From JAAGZL01 sp050297535 (GTDB taxonomy: Bacteria; Pseudomonadota; Gammaproteobacteria; Chromatiales; Chromatiaceae): DNA of 64,000 nucleotides. A model generated the notes under the pieces. It was not told the DNA's origin. It did not search any database and saw nothing but the letters and a program-made list of their open reading frames with translations. Each line of letters opens with the position of its first letter. The first letter of the stretch is position 1. A program made the position numbers and the translations under genes. The stretch spans positions 69,477 through 133,476 of the forward strand of contig JBNKSV010000001.1 in NCBI GenBank assembly GCA_050297535.1, in the 5' to 3' direction. This document shows positions 1 to 8,562 of the stretch, one piece after another.

Positions 1-934
1 GAGTCGGCTCCCATCCGGCCTCGCCTATGGCCATTATGGCGGCTGCGTGGGGGTACACCGTGACCAGGTTAAAGTTGGTCGTGGCTTGGTGCTCCGGGTA
101 GCTTGTCACCAGCGCCATGGTCGGGTCTTGCAGCTTCAGGGAGGAGGCGTTGGCATCCACGATGGTTCCGGGTAGGACCTTTAGGCCAAGTTTCTGCCGC
201 AATCTGTCCAGACCGTAATCTGGTCCGGGGTCGTGTAGCCACAACATATTACCCCCGAAGTCGAGGTAGCTGATGATCTTATCCACCTCTTGTTCCAGAT
301 AGTCGACCTGGGGGCTGGCGATGATCAGCAGGGATAGGTTCTGCGGGATCTCGGTCAGGGTCGACAGGTTTATATTTTGCAGTTTGTAGCCCTTGCGCCT
401 CAGTTCGTCCCCGAACGCGCCCAGGTCATGGTTGGCGCGGCCATCCGCGCTTCTCTCGCCGTGTCCTGCAACCACGCCGATCCAACGCTCACCGTCTTGT
501 AGCAGCAACTGGATGGTGTTGCTCATGGCCTCTTCGCTGATGGTGCTGAGGTTTTCAGCCCGGCCTTGGTATTCCAGACGCAACTCCCCCATGAGCTTGA
601 TACCGAGTTGCCGTACCAGCTCCGGTTGCCGGTCAGGGTTCACGAACTCGAATTGGATATCCGGGCGGTAACGCCGGTAGCGGTCTATGATCTCTTGGAT
701 GCTGTTTCGCAACTCTGGAGATTCCGGGGCGAAGGAGGTTATGTGCAGGGGTCCTTCCAGGCGCGATAACAGTGTTTGACTGGTGGGGGAGAGGCTGTTG
801 CGTCCCCCCGCCGACAGGTCCCACACCTGAACGTAGCGGTTGCCAAGCCAGCCTGATAGCACCACCACAACTGCGAACAGAATATAGAACAGCAGGTTGT
901 TCAGGTTGGTTAGCAGTTTCTGCTTCAGTCTCAT
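1..934 (-). CDS. GldG-like ABC-transporter auxiliary protein (3' end beyond window)
   Basis: An open frame reads leftward from an ATG at 932-934 to the window edge without a stop, giving about 311 residues of an incomplete protein. It begins with a short basic stretch and one hydrophobic segment (about residues 13-28). A soluble extracytoplasmic region of the GldG / ABC_transp_aux type follows, including a GVVAGHGER motif typical of that family. A GAGG ribosome site lies about 8 bases before the ATG. The start is 10 bases after the stop of the permease gene, so it is the third gene of a GldA-GldF-GldG style operon. GldG relatives are substrate-binding-like subunits of ABC-2 exporters. They were named for gliding in Bacteroidota but are common in non-gliders, and the substrate here is unknown. 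Confidence 0.85.
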   Translation of the reverse strand, partial: MRLKQKLLTNLNNLLFYILFAVVVVLSGWLGNRYVQVWDLSAGGRNSLSPTSQTLLSRLEGPLHITSFAPESPELRNSIQEIIDRYRRYRPDIQFEFVNPDRQPELVRQLGIKLMGELRLEYQGRAENLSTISEEAMSNTIQLLLQDGERWIGVVAGHGERSADGRANHDLGAFGDELRRKGYKLQNINLSTLTEIPQNLSLLIIASPQVDYLEQEVDKIISYLDFGGNMLWLHDPGPDYGLDRLRQKLGLKVLPGTIVDANASSLKLQDPTMALVTSYPEHQATTNFNLVTVYPHAAAIMAIGEAGWEPT

Positions 935-944
935 CTGTACAGCC

Positions 945-1694
945 TCATAACTTGTTACCGCGGCTATCCAGCTGTTTTATGCTCAGGATCACAAAGCCCG
1001 CCGTCAACAGCAGAAAGTAGACCATGTCGCTGCTTCTTATCAGACCGGAAAACATGCTATGCAGATGGGTAATGGGGGATATCCAGGCAAATAGGGCGCT
1101 GCCATTGCCCTCGGCGCCCGAGGCCAGATTTATCAGCCAGAGAAACAATAACAGACCGTAGGTCCCGGCAGCGGCGACCGCAGGGCGGCTGGTAACACTG
1201 GAGAAGAACAGGCCGATGGCGCCAAAACCGGCCAGGGCCAGACCCAGCCCAAGGATTCCTGCGCACAGTTTTCCCAGATCCAGACTGCCACCCAGTAGTA
1301 GGGATAGGGGCATGGAGGCGGTTGCGGTCAGGATGAGCAGTAGAAATATTACCAGGGCCAGAAATTTGCCCAGGACAATACTGGTCTTGGAGATGGGTGC
1401 CGATGCCAGCAGGGTGAAGGTCCCGTTTTTATATTCATCGCTCAGCAGGCGCATGCTCATCAAGGGGATCAGAAACATGATGATGGTAGCGGCGCTATTC
1501 AGCAGCGGAGTCACTACTAGGTCGGTGACCCCGGGCGGCGAGGAAAATTTGGCCAGGTGGGGTTGCACCTGCATGAACTCATCCAACTGGACCAGGAATA
1601 TCCAGGCCAGGATAAATTGCACCATCGCCAGCAGTACCCAGGCCAAGGGCGAGAGGAACATGCTGCGTAGTTCTCGCATCAGGATGGCGCGCAT
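945..1694 (-). CDS. ABC-2 type transporter permease (GldF-like)
   Basis: A 249-residue membrane protein with about six hydrophobic segments. It has the layout of the ABC-2 / GldF permease family: a first membrane helix near residues 14-35, then a periplasmic loop, then five helices. It would form the membrane channel with the ATPase encoded just upstream, whose stop is separated from this ATG by 2 bases. The following GldG-like gene starts 10 bases after this stop. The three genes therefore look translationally coupled. The cargo cannot be read from the sequence. In Bacteroidota the homologous complex is linked to gliding, but in Gammaproteobacteria the role is uncharacterised. Confidence 0.88.
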   Translation of the reverse strand: MRAILMRELRSMFLSPLAWVLLAMVQFILAWIFLVQLDEFMQVQPHLAKFSSPPGVTDLVVTPLLNSAATIIMFLIPLMSMRLLSDEYKNGTFTLLASAPISKTSIVLGKFLALVIFLLLILTATASMPLSLLLGGSLDLGKLCAGILGLGLALAGFGAIGLFFSSVTSRPAVAAAGTYGLLLFLWLINLASGAEGNGSALFAWISPITHLHSMFSGLIRSSDMVYFLLLTAGFVILSIKQLDSRGNKL

Positions 1695-1696
1695 GC

Positions 1697-2617
1697 TCAG
1701 ATTACCTCGTCCGTGGTTAGTTTGGTGAAGACCTGTTCCAGGCTATTGCGCTCCGGAGTCAATTCTTTTAGCCCCCAGCCATGATGGACGATCTGTTCCG
1801 AGATTCTGGATAGGCTGGCATCCGCCGCCAGTGTGACCCGGATTTGCCCTTTCTGCATGTCGGATGCGGCTGTGATCCCGGGGATGGCGCACAGTTCTGT
1901 CAGCTGCGGTGGTCTTTCAAATCGGAGCAGCAGGGTGGAAGGCGAATCATGTTCCATGTCATAGATGTTTTCACTGAATACGATGCGGCCCTTGTTCAAT
2001 ATCAATACCCGGCTACAGATGGATTGCACCTCCGGCAGGATGTGGGTCGACAGGATCACACCGTGTTCATTGCCGAGTTCTTTGATTAGGTTACGGATCT
2101 CTATGATCTGATTTGGGTCCAGGCCGCTGGTAGGTTCGTCCAGGATGATGATGGCCGGTTTATGGATAATGGCCTGGGCGATACCGACCCGTTGCTGATA
2201 GCCTTTGGAGAGGTTGGCGATAAGACGTTTGCCCATATCTTTCAGCCCGCATTTTTCCATCACCTCCGCTACGGCGTTTGGGATTGCTGATCTTGGTATG
2301 TGGTGCAGCTTGGCGCAGAATCTTAAATACTCCGCCACGGTCATATTGCGGTACAGCGGTGGTTGTTCCGGTAGGTACCCGAGTCCCGCCTTGGCCTGTC
2401 TCGGAGACTCAAGCAGGTCGACGCCGTTTAGCCGGATGGACCCTGTGGATGGGGTGATGTTACCACTCAGGATATTCATGCTGGTGGTTTTGCCGGCGCC
2501 GTTTGGGCCCAGCAGTCCCAGAACTTCACCACGTGTTAGTTCCAGTGACAGCCCTTGAACCGCGTGGTAAGAACCGTAGTAGTGATTGATTTGGTTTGCC
2601 GTTATCAGTGCGTCCAT
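1697..2617 (-). CDS. ABC transporter ATP-binding protein (GldA-like)
   Basis: A 306-residue ABC ATPase with all core motifs: Walker A GPNGAGKTT near residue 38, the signature LSKGYQQRVG near 137, Walker B IIILDEPTSGLD near 157, and a switch histidine in STHILPEV. The C-terminal roughly 90 residues form the extra domain seen in ABC-2 exporter ATPases. It powers the exporter formed with the permease directly downstream (2-base gap) and the GldG-like subunit. The start at 2617 is an ATG. It lies 43 bases after the HPr gene on the same strand, so read-through from the PTS operon is possible but not shown. Confidence 0.92.
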   Translation of the reverse strand: MDALITANQINHYYGSYHAVQGLSLELTRGEVLGLLGPNGAGKTTSMNILSGNITPSTGSIRLNGVDLLESPRQAKAGLGYLPEQPPLYRNMTVAEYLRFCAKLHHIPRSAIPNAVAEVMEKCGLKDMGKRLIANLSKGYQQRVGIAQAIIHKPAIIILDEPTSGLDPNQIIEIRNLIKELGNEHGVILSTHILPEVQSICSRVLILNKGRIVFSENIYDMEHDSPSTLLLRFERPPQLTELCAIPGITAASDMQKGQIRVTLAADASLSRISEQIVHHGWGLKELTPERNSLEQVFTKLTTDEVI

Positions 2618-2660
2618 TGACGACTAGGATAACACGATTTTTTTATTTAAATCATGCCCT

Positions 2661-2930
2661 TTAGCTGTCTTCACCAAACCGGTTATTTACCAGTTCGATC
2701 AATGCTGCCATGGCCTCGATTTCATCTTCCCCGTCAACGCTTATGCTGACGTTTGTACCCTGGGATGCTGCCAACATCATAACCCCCATGATGCTTTTGC
2801 CGTTCACCTCGTGTCCATTGTGACTGAGAAATACCTCGCTCTTGAAGTCGTTGGCGCAAGTTACAAACTTGGCGGCGGCACGGGCATGCAGTCCAAGTTT
2901 GTTGATGATCTCTATCTGCTGTTTAATCAT
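2661..2930 (-). CDS. HPr-family phosphocarrier protein
   Basis: An 89-residue HPr-fold phosphocarrier. The phosphoryl-accepting histidine sits in LGLHAR (His15). A serine at exactly position 46 (NGKSIMGV) matches the regulatory Ser46 phosphorylated by HPr kinase in other bacteria, and an HprK gene lies four genes upstream. It would take a phosphoryl group from enzyme I (no ptsI or ptsP is in the window) and pass it to EIIA proteins such as the EIIA-Man type protein encoded just upstream. No sugar permease (EIIBC) is nearby, so the role is probably regulatory, as in nitrogen-PTS systems. It is the last gene of the rpoN-hpf-ptsN-hprK-rapZ-EIIA-HPr run. Confidence 0.93.
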   Translation of the reverse strand: MIKQQIEIINKLGLHARAAAKFVTCANDFKSEVFLSHNGHEVNGKSIMGVMMLAASQGTNVSISVDGEDEIEAMAALIELVNNRFGEDS

Positions 2931-2946
2931 GGGCGGTGTATCTGCG

Positions 2947-3339
2947 CTATTTTGGCTTGCATTCGATGATGCTCTTTATTCCGCCCTCTTTGGCGCTGTC
3001 GGTCATGGCATCCAGGTTGAGATGGGCATAATTGAATATTTTAACCAGCATGGGCAGATTAATGCCTGCCAGAACATTGACCCGGCCTTTTTGACAGATT
3101 GCCTTGGCGATATTGCATGGGGTGGAGCCATACATGTCTGCCAGCACCAGCACCCCGGCCCCACTGTCCAGCTTTGCGGCCAGTTCCGACGCCTCTTTTT
3201 TGAGTTGATCAGGATTGCCATCATATGGGACATCTATGGTCGCCGCTTGCAGAGGACATTGGCCGAATATCTTGGTGGCGGTGTCCAGCAGGTCTCTGCC
3301 GGTATTGTTGTGGGTTATGATCAGCAGGCCGACGTTCAT
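2947..3339 (-). CDS. PTS EIIA component, mannose/fructose (EIIA-Man) family
   Basis: A 130-residue single-domain EIIA of the mannose family. The predicted phosphorylated histidine is His10 (LLIITHNNTG), the same position as in E. coli EIIA-Man. The rest follows the family pattern, including the VLVLADMYGSTPCN segment, where classical proteins have a D-x-GGSP motif. Its ATG overlaps the rapZ stop by four bases (ATGA), so the two are coupled, and HPr follows after a 16-base gap. No EIIB/C/D partners are present. Stand-alone proteins of this type in proteobacteria are thought to be regulatory phosphate acceptors. What it controls here is unknown. Confidence 0.92.
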   Translation of the reverse strand: MNVGLLIITHNNTGRDLLDTATKIFGQCPLQAATIDVPYDGNPDQLKKEASELAAKLDSGAGVLVLADMYGSTPCNIAKAICQKGRVNVLAGINLPMLVKIFNYAHLNLDAMTDSAKEGGIKSIIECKPK

Positions 3340-4211
3340 GGTAGTTCCCGGTGTCTGGTAATGGTGTCGCGTCCTGAGCGGCGAAAGTGCGCGGATAACT
3401 GTTCTACCAGATAGACTGAGCGATGTTGTCCGCCGGTACAGCCGATGGCGATGGTCAGATAGTTGCGTCCATCCGCCTCGAAGACCGGTATCCAGCGTTC
3501 AAGAAAGCCGATGAGATCGTTCTTTAATTGGTGCACCAGATGGCTTTGTTCCAGAAAGTTTGCCACCTCCTGGTCTTTGCCGGTGAGGGAGCGCAGCTCT
3601 TTTTCCCAGTGCGGGTTGGGGAGGCAGCGTGCATCGCATACAAAGTCTACGTCTCTGGGAACGCCGTGCTTGTAGCCGAAGGACTGGAACTGCACGGATA
3701 TATTGCGTTGTTTGCGTTCATCTATTTGTGCGCGTATCAGATCCCGCAGTTCGTGTTGATTGGTCCTGCTGGTGTCTATGCGCAGATCGCTGCCGCTAAG
3801 GTATGGTTCAAGAATCTCTCTCTCCAGTCGTACGGCGTCCGACAGGGAGCGGTCTTCATTGCTCAAGGGGTGCTTGCGCCTGGTTTCGCTAAAGCGCCTT
3901 AGCAGGACATCGTCCTGGGCCTCAAGGAAGATCATCTGTACATGAATGCCGTTGTCACGCATCTCTTTGACCAGTCCAGGCAGTTGCTGCAGGTCGTTGG
4001 TCCGGTTACGGGCGTCGATACTGACGGCTATCTTGTTGTAACTTGATTCTCGCTGCTCTCTCAACTCTTTGCCCATCGCCTTGAGCAGGTACATGGGCAG
4101 GTTATCGATACAGTAATAACCGATATCTTCCAGGGTATGCAGGGCGACGCTCTTGCCGGACCCAGAGAGTCCAGAAACTATGACTAGCCTGATTTTATTG
4201 TCGACATCCAT
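3336..4211 (-). CDS. rapZ: RNase adapter protein RapZ (YhbJ family P-loop ATPase)
   Basis: A 291-residue RapZ homologue. Walker A GLSGSGKS lies at residues 14-21. The family-specific C-terminal domain includes the FGYKHG and IGCTGGQHRSVYL segments near the end. In E. coli RapZ binds the small RNA GlmZ and guides its cleavage by RNase E, tuning glucosamine-6-phosphate synthase, and its gene sits between ptsN and npr. The order is the same here except that hprK and an EIIA-Man gene are added. It overlaps the EIIA gene by four bases. No GlmZ-like RNA was recognised in the window. Confidence 0.95.
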   Translation of the reverse strand: MDVDNKIRLVIVSGLSGSGKSVALHTLEDIGYYCIDNLPMYLLKAMGKELREQRESSYNKIAVSIDARNRTNDLQQLPGLVKEMRDNGIHVQMIFLEAQDDVLLRRFSETRRKHPLSNEDRSLSDAVRLEREILEPYLSGSDLRIDTSRTNQHELRDLIRAQIDERKQRNISVQFQSFGYKHGVPRDVDFVCDARCLPNPHWEKELRSLTGKDQEVANFLEQSHLVHQLKNDLIGFLERWIPVFEADGRNYLTIAIGCTGGQHRSVYLVEQLSAHFRRSGRDTITRHRELP

Positions 4212-4275
4212 TGGCTATGTCTTTTGTGATCTGTTTTCTTAAATTGCGGTGTGTTGACGGTAAAGAAGGGGGATG

Positions 4276-5226
4276 TTAGCCGTTACTCTTGGCCTGTTCA
4301 ATAGCCTTTTGTTGCCGTTGGATGAAATCATCTCCGGCATTATAACCATGCAGTTTTTGTGTGTACTGCCGTACCGCCGCTTCCACCAAGATGGCGATTT
4401 CCTTGCCGGGGGCGACCGGTATGGTTACTTCAGGTAGATTCAGGCCCAGGAGAGAATATTCCGAAAAGCTGCCGTACAGGCGGTCGATCATATTCATCTC
4501 TTGGGGTTGCATGCGTTTAAGGTGGATGATTAGTGAGAGGTATTTGCTCTGTTTGATGGCACTGTCGCCGAACATGCTCCTTATGTTGAGTAGCCCCAGG
4601 CCACGGATTTCCAGGAAGTCCTGGAGTAGGGGTGGGCAGTGGCCGCTGATGATGTCTGGTGCGATTCTGGCAAATTCCGGGGTGTCGTCCGCCACCAACA
4701 TATGGCCGCGGGTTATTAGTTCCAGCGCCAGTTCACTTTTACCAATGCCGGAGTCGCCTATGACCAGCACGCCCATCCCGAATACCGCCATAAATACACC
4801 ATGAACAACCGTGCGTTCCGCCAATATGTGTGTCAGGTGGTATTGGAGGGAGTTTTGTAGAAGATTGTCATTATGAGGTGATTTCAGCAGGGGGATGGCG
4901 TTATCGTTTGCGGCCGCTATCAGATCATTATCCGCCTTGGCGCCTGCGGCGATGATTATCGCTGCCGGTTGGGCTTGAAATAGTTTTTCTAAGGTTTTTT
5001 GCTTTTTTTGCGGGGTCATGCCGTCGAATGTGGCCTGTTCCGCTGGTCCTATGATCTGGATGCGGTAGGGATGGATCAGATTCATAAGACCGGCGGACCC
5101 GTGCTGTTCCGCCTCTGGGAAATCACCACGCAGGCTTTTGAACCGCCCCTCTTTACCAGCCAGCCATTTTAGTCCCAGAGTATCCTGCAGCGTCGATACG
5201 AGATAGCCTGTGGTGGCATCTGTCAT
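4276..5226 (-). CDS. hprK: HPr(Ser) kinase/phosphorylase
   Basis: A 316-residue HprK counted from the ATG at 5224-5226. That ATG overlaps the ptsN stop as ATGA; a start 8 codons further upstream is open but less likely. The kinase P-loop GDSGIGKS is near residue 157, followed by the HprK signature EIRGLGLLNIRSMFG. The enzyme phosphorylates and dephosphorylates Ser46 of HPr, and the HPr gene in this operon keeps that serine. HprK is well known from Firmicutes and is scattered in proteobacteria, where it usually accompanies an incomplete PTS. E. coli lacks it. The neighbours ptsN and rapZ support a regulatory PTS controlling metabolism rather than sugar uptake. Confidence 0.95.
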   Translation of the reverse strand: MTDATTGYLVSTLQDTLGLKWLAGKEGRFKSLRGDFPEAEQHGSAGLMNLIHPYRIQIIGPAEQATFDGMTPQKKQKTLEKLFQAQPAAIIIAAGAKADNDLIAAANDNAIPLLKSPHNDNLLQNSLQYHLTHILAERTVVHGVFMAVFGMGVLVIGDSGIGKSELALELITRGHMLVADDTPEFARIAPDIISGHCPPLLQDFLEIRGLGLLNIRSMFGDSAIKQSKYLSLIIHLKRMQPQEMNMIDRLYGSFSEYSLLGLNLPEVTIPVAPGKEIAILVEAAVRQYTQKLHGYNAGDDFIQRQQKAIEQAKSNG

Positions 5227-5714
5227 GTACTGTTCTCGATTTTTTTCCAATGGTCTATCTGTTGCATAACCTCTTCCGGCTGCGTGGCCCGGCGCAGCTT
5301 CTCACAGAATCCGGAATTGCTGAACATGGAGGCCAGATGGGCCAGCAGCTGCAGGTGCTCTTTGGTTGCGGACTCCGGGACCAGTAGTCCGAATATCAGA
5401 TCTACCGGCTGATTATCAATGGCATCGAAATCCACACTCTCTTCAAGTTGGATAAAGGCCCCATACGCCTTGTCTATACCGGCAACCCTGGCATGGGGCA
5501 AGGCGATGCCATGCCCCAGTCCGGTGCTTCCCAGGCGCTCACGTTCCAGTAACTTATCGAATGTTTCATCGGGGCTAAGTTCTGGGGTGGATTGGGCGAG
5601 GAGTTCCCCCAAGCTTTGGAGTGCGCGTTTCTTGCTGGCCGCAGGGTTTCTACAGCTTATACGCCCTGAGTTGATGAAGTCTTCGGAAAACACTTTACAG
5701 TTCCAATAATCCAA
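5223..5714 (-). CDS. ptsN: Nitrogen-regulatory PTS EIIA (PtsN, EIIA-Ntr)
   Basis: A 163-residue EIIA-Ntr of the fructose/mannitol EIIA family. The phospho-acceptor histidine is in GHGIALPHARV (about residue 74), with FGLLVPE and HLQLLAHLASMF further on. No ATG opens the frame. An in-frame stop lies directly before a TTG at 5714, which is taken as start; a GTG at codon 8 is the alternative. In enterobacteria PtsN controls potassium transport and balances carbon and nitrogen signals according to its phosphorylation. It sits between hpf and hprK, downstream of rpoN, as in the classic rpoN operon. Confidence 0.93.
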   Translation of the reverse strand: MDYWNCKVFSEDFINSGRISCRNPAASKKRALQSLGELLAQSTPELSPDETFDKLLERERLGSTGLGHGIALPHARVAGIDKAYGAFIQLEESVDFDAIDNQPVDLIFGLLVPESATKEHLQLLAHLASMFSNSGFCEKLRRATQPEEVMQQIDHWKKIENST

Positions 5715-5738
5715 TTAGTGTGAATAGGCCCTTGAGAT

Positions 5739-6068
5739 TTAGGCCTCGGCCTGACCTAGGTCTTTTAGGCTGGCACCGTTTTTGTGACTGGTGCTTTTCT
5801 CTTTATGCTTTTTTACTTGTCGGTCCAATTTATCTACCAGATCGTCAATTGCAGCATACATATCCTCTTGAGTCGAGTCGGCAAATACATCCGCGCCGTT
5901 TAAATGTAGCGTAGCTTCCGCCTTCTGGCGAACTTTTTCCACGCTGAGAACAACATGAACATTAGTTACTTGGTCAAAATGGCGCTCCAGACGTTCGAAC
6001 TTGGTTTCGACGTAGTCTTTTAGGGCCTTGGTGATGTCGATGTGGTGACCTGTAATACTAATCTGCAT
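5739..6068 (-). CDS. hpf: Ribosome hibernation promoting factor, short type
   Basis: A 109-residue protein of the HPF/YfiA family, starting MQISITGHHIDIT and ending in a lysine-rich tail. Its length fits the short HPF class (about 95-120 residues) that binds the 30S decoding centre and promotes inactive 100S ribosome dimers in stationary phase. The gene lies 23 bases after rpoN and 24 bases before the TTG of ptsN, the standard position in the rpoN operon of proteobacteria. Confidence 0.94.
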   Translation of the reverse strand: MQISITGHHIDITKALKDYVETKFERLERHFDQVTNVHVVLSVEKVRQKAEATLHLNGADVFADSTQEDMYAAIDDLVDKLDRQVKKHKEKSTSHKNGASLKDLGQAEA

Positions 6069-6091
6069 GGTTTACTCCTTGGTTTTGGCGT

Positions 6092-7567
6092 CTATACAAG
6101 ACGTTTTCTTTCGTTTGAGGGCGGTATGCCCATTGCTTCTCGATATTTGGCAACTGTTCTGCGGGCGATGTTTATGCCTTGCTCTCCCAGTATGTCAGCT
6201 ATCTTGTTGTCACTTAAAGGTTTATTTGGTTTCTCTGCGGTTATCAGTTTTTTGATAAGCGCCCTGATTGCCGTGGCGGAGCATTCTCCACCCCCGGTTG
6301 TTCCTACATGGCTGGAGAAGAAGTATTTAAACTCCAGTGTGCCTCTCGGGGTGTGCATGTACTTATTTGTGGTGACCCTGGATATGGTGGATTCGTGCAT
6401 ATCCACCGCTTCCGCAATATCCCGCAGCACCAGGGGGCGCATTGCCTCTTCCCCATAGTCGAAGAATCCACGCTGAAATTCCACGATCTTGCTGGCGACC
6501 TTCAACAGGGTGTCGTTTCTGCTCATCAGGCTCTTGATGAACCAACGGGCCTCCTGTAGGTGGTTTTTCAGATAGTTGTTGTCATCGCTCTGATCAGCGC
6601 GTTTTATCAGGTTGGCGTACTCTGAGTTCACCCTGAGCTTGGGTGTGGTGCTGGGGTTGAGTTCAACGTGCCATTTACCACCTCTCCTGGTTACGAATAC
6701 GTCAGGTATTACATATCTTGCTTCGGCCTCGGCGATGGATGTCCCGGGATGGGGGTTGAGGGAGCGGATCAGATTGGTTATCTGCTTAAGATCCTCATCA
6801 TCTATCTTGAGGCGTCGCTTTATCTGGTTGTGGTCCTGGCGCGCCAGCAGGTCGAAGTTGTCTTTTATCAGTTCAATGGCCTCGCTTAGCCATTCTGTGG
6901 TTCCAGGCAGTTGATACAGCTGCAATAGCAGACATTCTCTTGGATCTCTGGCCGCTATCCCAGGAGGGTCAAAGCGTTGGATTCTGTGTAGCACCGCTTC
7001 CACCTCTTCGATCTGGATCTCTTCGTCCGCAACCGCCAGGAGGATGTCGTCCAGGTCGCAGGAGAGATAGCCGTCATCATTAATGCTGTCGATGATGGTG
7101 GTTGCTATCGCCCGGTCGGTGTCGCTGAACGGGGTGAGCTGCATCTGCCATGTAAGATGGTCATGCAGGGTTTGTGCGTTGCTGTACTGGGTTAGGTAGT
7201 CGGAATTGCTGCTCTCTTTGCTTTGGGTCGATCCAGATGAGGGCGGGATTATGCTGTCGTAGATGTCGTCCCAAGCGCTGTCTACCGCCAATTCTTCAGG
7301 AAGGTTGCTGGCCTCAGGGTCAATTTCTCTCTCGTTGCTGCTGTCCAGCTTGAATTCTTCCGCCGTATCTGCGCTCTCATAGCTGTCTGACATCTGCTCT
7401 TTGCGGACCGCATCCTCTTCTGTCTCGAGCATCAGATTTGATTCCAGTGCCTCTTGGATCTCCTGTTGCAGGTCGAGCGTGGAGAGCTGCAGCAGGCGGA
7501 TTGCCTGTTGCAGTTGAGGAGTCATGGTTAGATGTTGCCCAAGGCGAAGCTGCAGTGTCTGCTTCAT
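6092..7567 (-). CDS. rpoN: RNA polymerase sigma-54 factor RpoN
   Basis: A 491-residue sigma-54. The glutamine-rich region I at the N-terminus (TPQLQQAIRLLQLS) contacts activators and core polymerase. An acidic region II spans about residues 50-110. The core-binding and helix-turn-helix domains follow, and the RpoN box ARRTVAKYRE near the C-terminus reads the -24 promoter element. It transcribes nitrogen and other genes only with an AAA+ activator. A well-formed sigma-54 promoter with a NifA-type site is present in this same window at 60077-60149. The gene heads the hpf-ptsN-hprK-rapZ run and is separated from lptB by 264 bases in which no clear gene is seen. Confidence 0.97.
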   Translation of the reverse strand: MKQTLQLRLGQHLTMTPQLQQAIRLLQLSTLDLQQEIQEALESNLMLETEEDAVRKEQMSDSYESADTAEEFKLDSSNEREIDPEASNLPEELAVDSAWDDIYDSIIPPSSGSTQSKESSNSDYLTQYSNAQTLHDHLTWQMQLTPFSDTDRAIATTIIDSINDDGYLSCDLDDILLAVADEEIQIEEVEAVLHRIQRFDPPGIAARDPRECLLLQLYQLPGTTEWLSEAIELIKDNFDLLARQDHNQIKRRLKIDDEDLKQITNLIRSLNPHPGTSIAEAEARYVIPDVFVTRRGGKWHVELNPSTTPKLRVNSEYANLIKRADQSDDNNYLKNHLQEARWFIKSLMSRNDTLLKVASKIVEFQRGFFDYGEEAMRPLVLRDIAEAVDMHESTISRVTTNKYMHTPRGTLEFKYFFSSHVGTTGGGECSATAIRALIKKLITAEKPNKPLSDNKIADILGEQGINIARRTVAKYREAMGIPPSNERKRLV

Positions 7568-7831
7568 GTGGTATAGCTATAAAGAAATTTGGTATATAAA
7601 TTGTATGTGCTCACATCTTCATTCTAGTCAAAACTGCGCCTCAGGTGCAGTGGAAAGATGGAAAAATATTTCGCCTTCGGCTGATGTCGATCAATAATGC
7701 GTCAACTTTTTATGTTCCGGCCATTTTGGAGAAGTGGTTATTTGTTTCAAAAAAATGCGGTATGCGTGACATATTGTGGGATATATCTGCTAGTTACAGC
7801 CTGAATTGCGTGGAATGGTGTGCTTTGTTGA

Positions 7832-8557
7832 CTATAAGGTGAAATTCTTGCCCAGATATACCAGGCGTACTTCTTCGTTGTCCAAAACGGCCTCGGGCTC
7901 ACCCTCAGCGATGATCTTGCCTTCGTTGATGATGTAGGCGCGGTCACATATACCTAGGGTTTCACGCACATTGTGGTCGGTTATGAGGATGCCTATGCCA
8001 CGTGTTGCCAGTTGTCTTATTATCTTCTGGATGTCCACGACCGATATGGGGTCAACCCCGGCAAATGGTTCGTCCAGCAGTATGAATCTGGGGTTGACTG
8101 CCAGGGCGCGCGCTATCTCCAGGCGTCTGCGTTCGCCACCGGACAGCCCCATGGCGATATTTTCCCGTAGATGTTCTAGGCTGAAGTCATGCAGCAGTTT
8201 GTCGCAAAGGTTTTCCCGTTGATCTTTGGATAGCTCTGGATTAGTTTCCAGGATCGCCATTATGTTGTCATGCACGTTCAGTTTGCGGAATACGGATGCC
8301 TCCTGAGCCAGATAGCTAAGTCCCATCTTGGCGCGTTGGTGCATGGATAGTTGGGAGATGTTCTCTTGCCCAAGATATATTGAGCCATGCTCCACAGGGA
8401 TTAGGCCTGCTATCATGTAGAAGCTGGTGGTCTTGCCTGCGCCATTGGGGCCAAGTAGCCCTACTACCTCCCCATTTGCTACCGTCAGGGAAACTCCCTT
8501 GACAACGGAGCGAGTACGATAGTGTTTTTCCAGGTCGACTGCGGCTAACTGACTCAT
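7832..8557 (-). CDS. lptB: LPS export ABC transporter ATP-binding protein LptB
   Basis: A 241-residue ABC ATPase. Walker A is GPNGAGKTTSFYM, the signature is LSGGERRRLEIARAL, Walker B is FILLDEPFAGVDP, and the switch histidine is in ITDHNVRE. These match LptB, which powers LptFG to extract lipopolysaccharide from the inner membrane and push it along the LptC-LptA bridge. The order lptC-lptA-lptB-rpoN is the same as in E. coli. The gap to lptA upstream is 5 bases. Confidence 0.96.
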   Translation of the reverse strand: MSQLAAVDLEKHYRTRSVVKGVSLTVANGEVVGLLGPNGAGKTTSFYMIAGLIPVEHGSIYLGQENISQLSMHQRAKMGLSYLAQEASVFRKLNVHDNIMAILETNPELSKDQRENLCDKLLHDFSLEHLRENIAMGLSGGERRRLEIARALAVNPRFILLDEPFAGVDPISVVDIQKIIRQLATRGIGILITDHNVRETLGICDRAYIINEGKIIAEGEPEAVLDNEEVRLVYLGKNFTL

Positions 8558-8562
8558 TATTC

